From positions 1 through 13,538 of the forward strand of contig NZ_CAKPTG010000030.1 in assembly GCF_934190775.1 (NCBI RefSeq): DNA of 13,538 nucleotides, given 5' to 3'. This DNA comes from an uncultured Phascolarctobacterium sp. Its GTDB lineage: Bacteria; Bacillota; Negativicutes; Acidaminococcales; Acidaminococcaceae. The translations under genes were made by a program, and so were the position numbers. The notes under the pieces are model-generated. The model did not search any database. It worked only from the letters and a program-made list of their open reading frames with translations, and had not been told where the DNA came from. Within the stretch, counting starts at the first letter, position 1; the number at the start of each line of letters is the position of its first letter. Positions 13,069-13,538 of the stretch are shown piece after piece.

Positions 13069-13289
13069 CCTTTTTCATAGAGAATCGTGCAAAATGCCAG
13101 CAAGAAACAAGCAAGAAGTTTGTCGCTTAGAAAGAAAAAAATCTCGAAATTTTTTCAGGAGAAAGTGATTTTTTTACGCGTTTTTCGGTAGAAATTTTAA
13201 CTTTTTTTGAGATTTTTTGAAGAAATTTCAGGTACGTCAAAGCGTGTATACATGATACTTCTTTTGAATACTGAGCCACGTGTATCACG
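13069..13289. other. Gene-free A/T-tract-rich DNA upstream of the rRNA promoter
   Basis: There is no credible gene here. The stretch holds repeated T-tracts (near 13150, 13169, 13181, 13202 and 13213) and A-tracts, typical of bent upstream DNA at rRNA operons. A short palindrome, CGTG-TAT-CACG, lies at 13279-13289 next to the phased A-tracts. Confidence 0.6.
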
Positions 13290-13316
13290 AAAAAATGTTA
13301 AAAAAGTAACAAAAAA
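13290..13316 (+). promoter_or_regulatory. Phased A6 tracts acting as rRNA UP element
   Basis: Three runs of exactly six A residues begin at 13290, 13300 and 13311, spaced 10 and 11 bp. That is helical phasing, expected to bend DNA. They end 4 bases before the -35 box, where the RNA polymerase alpha subunit binds UP elements. Confidence 0.75.
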
Positions 13317-13320
13317 GGTG

Positions 13321-13349
13321 TTGACATAATGCAGGCCACATGGTATTAT
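13321..13349 (+). promoter_or_regulatory. rRNA operon promoter
   Basis: Consensus TTGACA (13321-13326) and TATTAT (13344-13349) are separated by exactly 17 bases. Transcription would start near 13356, giving a leader of about 170 bases before 16S rRNA. Confidence 0.92.
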
Positions 13350-13402
13350 ATACAAGTCGACGCGATACGGCAACAAAACAAAAGCCAAAATCGCTAGGCG
13401 CT

Positions 13403-13420
13403 GAACCTTGAAAACTGAAC
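13403..13420 (+). promoter_or_regulatory. rRNA leader antitermination-like motif (boxA region)
   Basis: GAACCTTGAAAACTGAAC resembles the CTTTGAAAACT motif of Firmicute rRNA leaders and 16S-23S spacers, associated with boxA/Nus antitermination. The identification rests on motif memory and on its position between an rRNA promoter and 16S. Confidence 0.6.
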
Positions 13421-13446
13421 ATAAACCTAGAAAAAGCGAATGTGCG

Positions 13447-13470
13447 GGTCGAGCGTGAAAACGCAAGACC
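13447..13470 (+). other. rRNA leader hairpin with GAAA loop
   Basis: GGTC and GCGT (13447-13456) pair with ACGC and GACC (13461-13470) around a GAAA tetraloop. The only unpaired bases in the stem are GA opposite AA, a tandem purine mismatch that commonly stacks as sheared pairs. It is probably a processing or folding element of the pre-rRNA leader. Confidence 0.65.
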
Positions 13471-13526
13471 AAGTCAAATAACTTCTTTTTTAAATAATAA
13501 GAGCTAGATTAGTTCTTCAATAAACT

Positions 13527-13538
13527 TTATTGGAGAGT
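13527..13538 (+). rRNA. rrs: 16S ribosomal RNA, 5' end only
   Basis: The window ends in TTATTGGAGAGT. Bacterial 16S genes begin with sequences such as TTGGAGAGT followed by TTGATCCTGGCTCAG, so these 12 bases match positions 1-12 of the mature rRNA by alignment with E. coli numbering. The rest lies past the right edge. The promoter and leader upstream support the call; the exact 5' end is an estimate. Confidence 0.85.

Overview
This window looks like a chromosomal segment from an anaerobic, low-to-mid GC member of the Bacillota, most likely a Negativicutes species. An Acidaminococcaceae genus such as Phascolarctobacterium is a guess from protein flavour, not a demonstrated assignment. Supporting signs are the SCIFF peptide with its radical SAM maturase, the rapZ-yvcK-whiA cluster, a BioB lacking one classical cysteine ligand, and strong AGGAGG-type ribosome sites. 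I see no phage, transposase or CRISPR. The window is core or housekeeping sequence with some accessory functions.

Layout. 1-1740: groEL with its own terminator; groES is probably just upstream, outside the window. 1818-3061: two small ChrA-type transporter half-proteins behind an extended -10 promoter. 3062-4269: bioB behind a strong promoter carrying two BirA-like inverted repeats. 4270-4645: an intergenic array of 103-bp repeats. 4667-8828: rapZ, yvcK, whiA and a membrane-anchored polysaccharide deacetylase, tightly spaced and probably one operon. 8837-9536: bioY, with a BirA-like operator on its -35 box, ending in a long stem-loop shared with the converging operon. 11108-9554 (minus strand): a three-gene redox operon encoding a 43-residue CxxC membrane peptide, a polytopic membrane ferredoxin and a thioredoxin-like lipoprotein. 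11336-13068: a 48-residue SCIFF peptide gene, an intercistronic hairpin with a short T-run, and the SCIFF radical SAM/SPASM maturase. 13290-13538: an rRNA operon promoter with phased A-tracts, the leader, and the first bases of 16S rRNA at the right edge.

How the genes work together. bioB (last step of biotin synthesis) and bioY (biotin uptake) carry inverted repeats of the same geometry, AGTTAACY-N13-GGTTRAC, so biotin synthesis and uptake are probably co-repressed by a BirA outside the window. rapZ, yvcK and whiA are a classic conserved cluster linking nucleotide or metabolite sensing to envelope synthesis and division, and a cell-wall-type deacetylase is translationally coupled to its end. 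The minus-strand trio suggests electron delivery across the membrane to an extracytoplasmic thioredoxin. It is divergent from the Cys-rich SCIFF locus; a functional link between the two is speculation.

The least explained items are the 103-bp array, whose copies differ only by transitions, the doubled BirA operator at bioB, the 43-residue gene overlapping the membrane ferredoxin gene, and the SCIFF peptide with a seventh cysteine separated from its maturase by a terminator-like hairpin.
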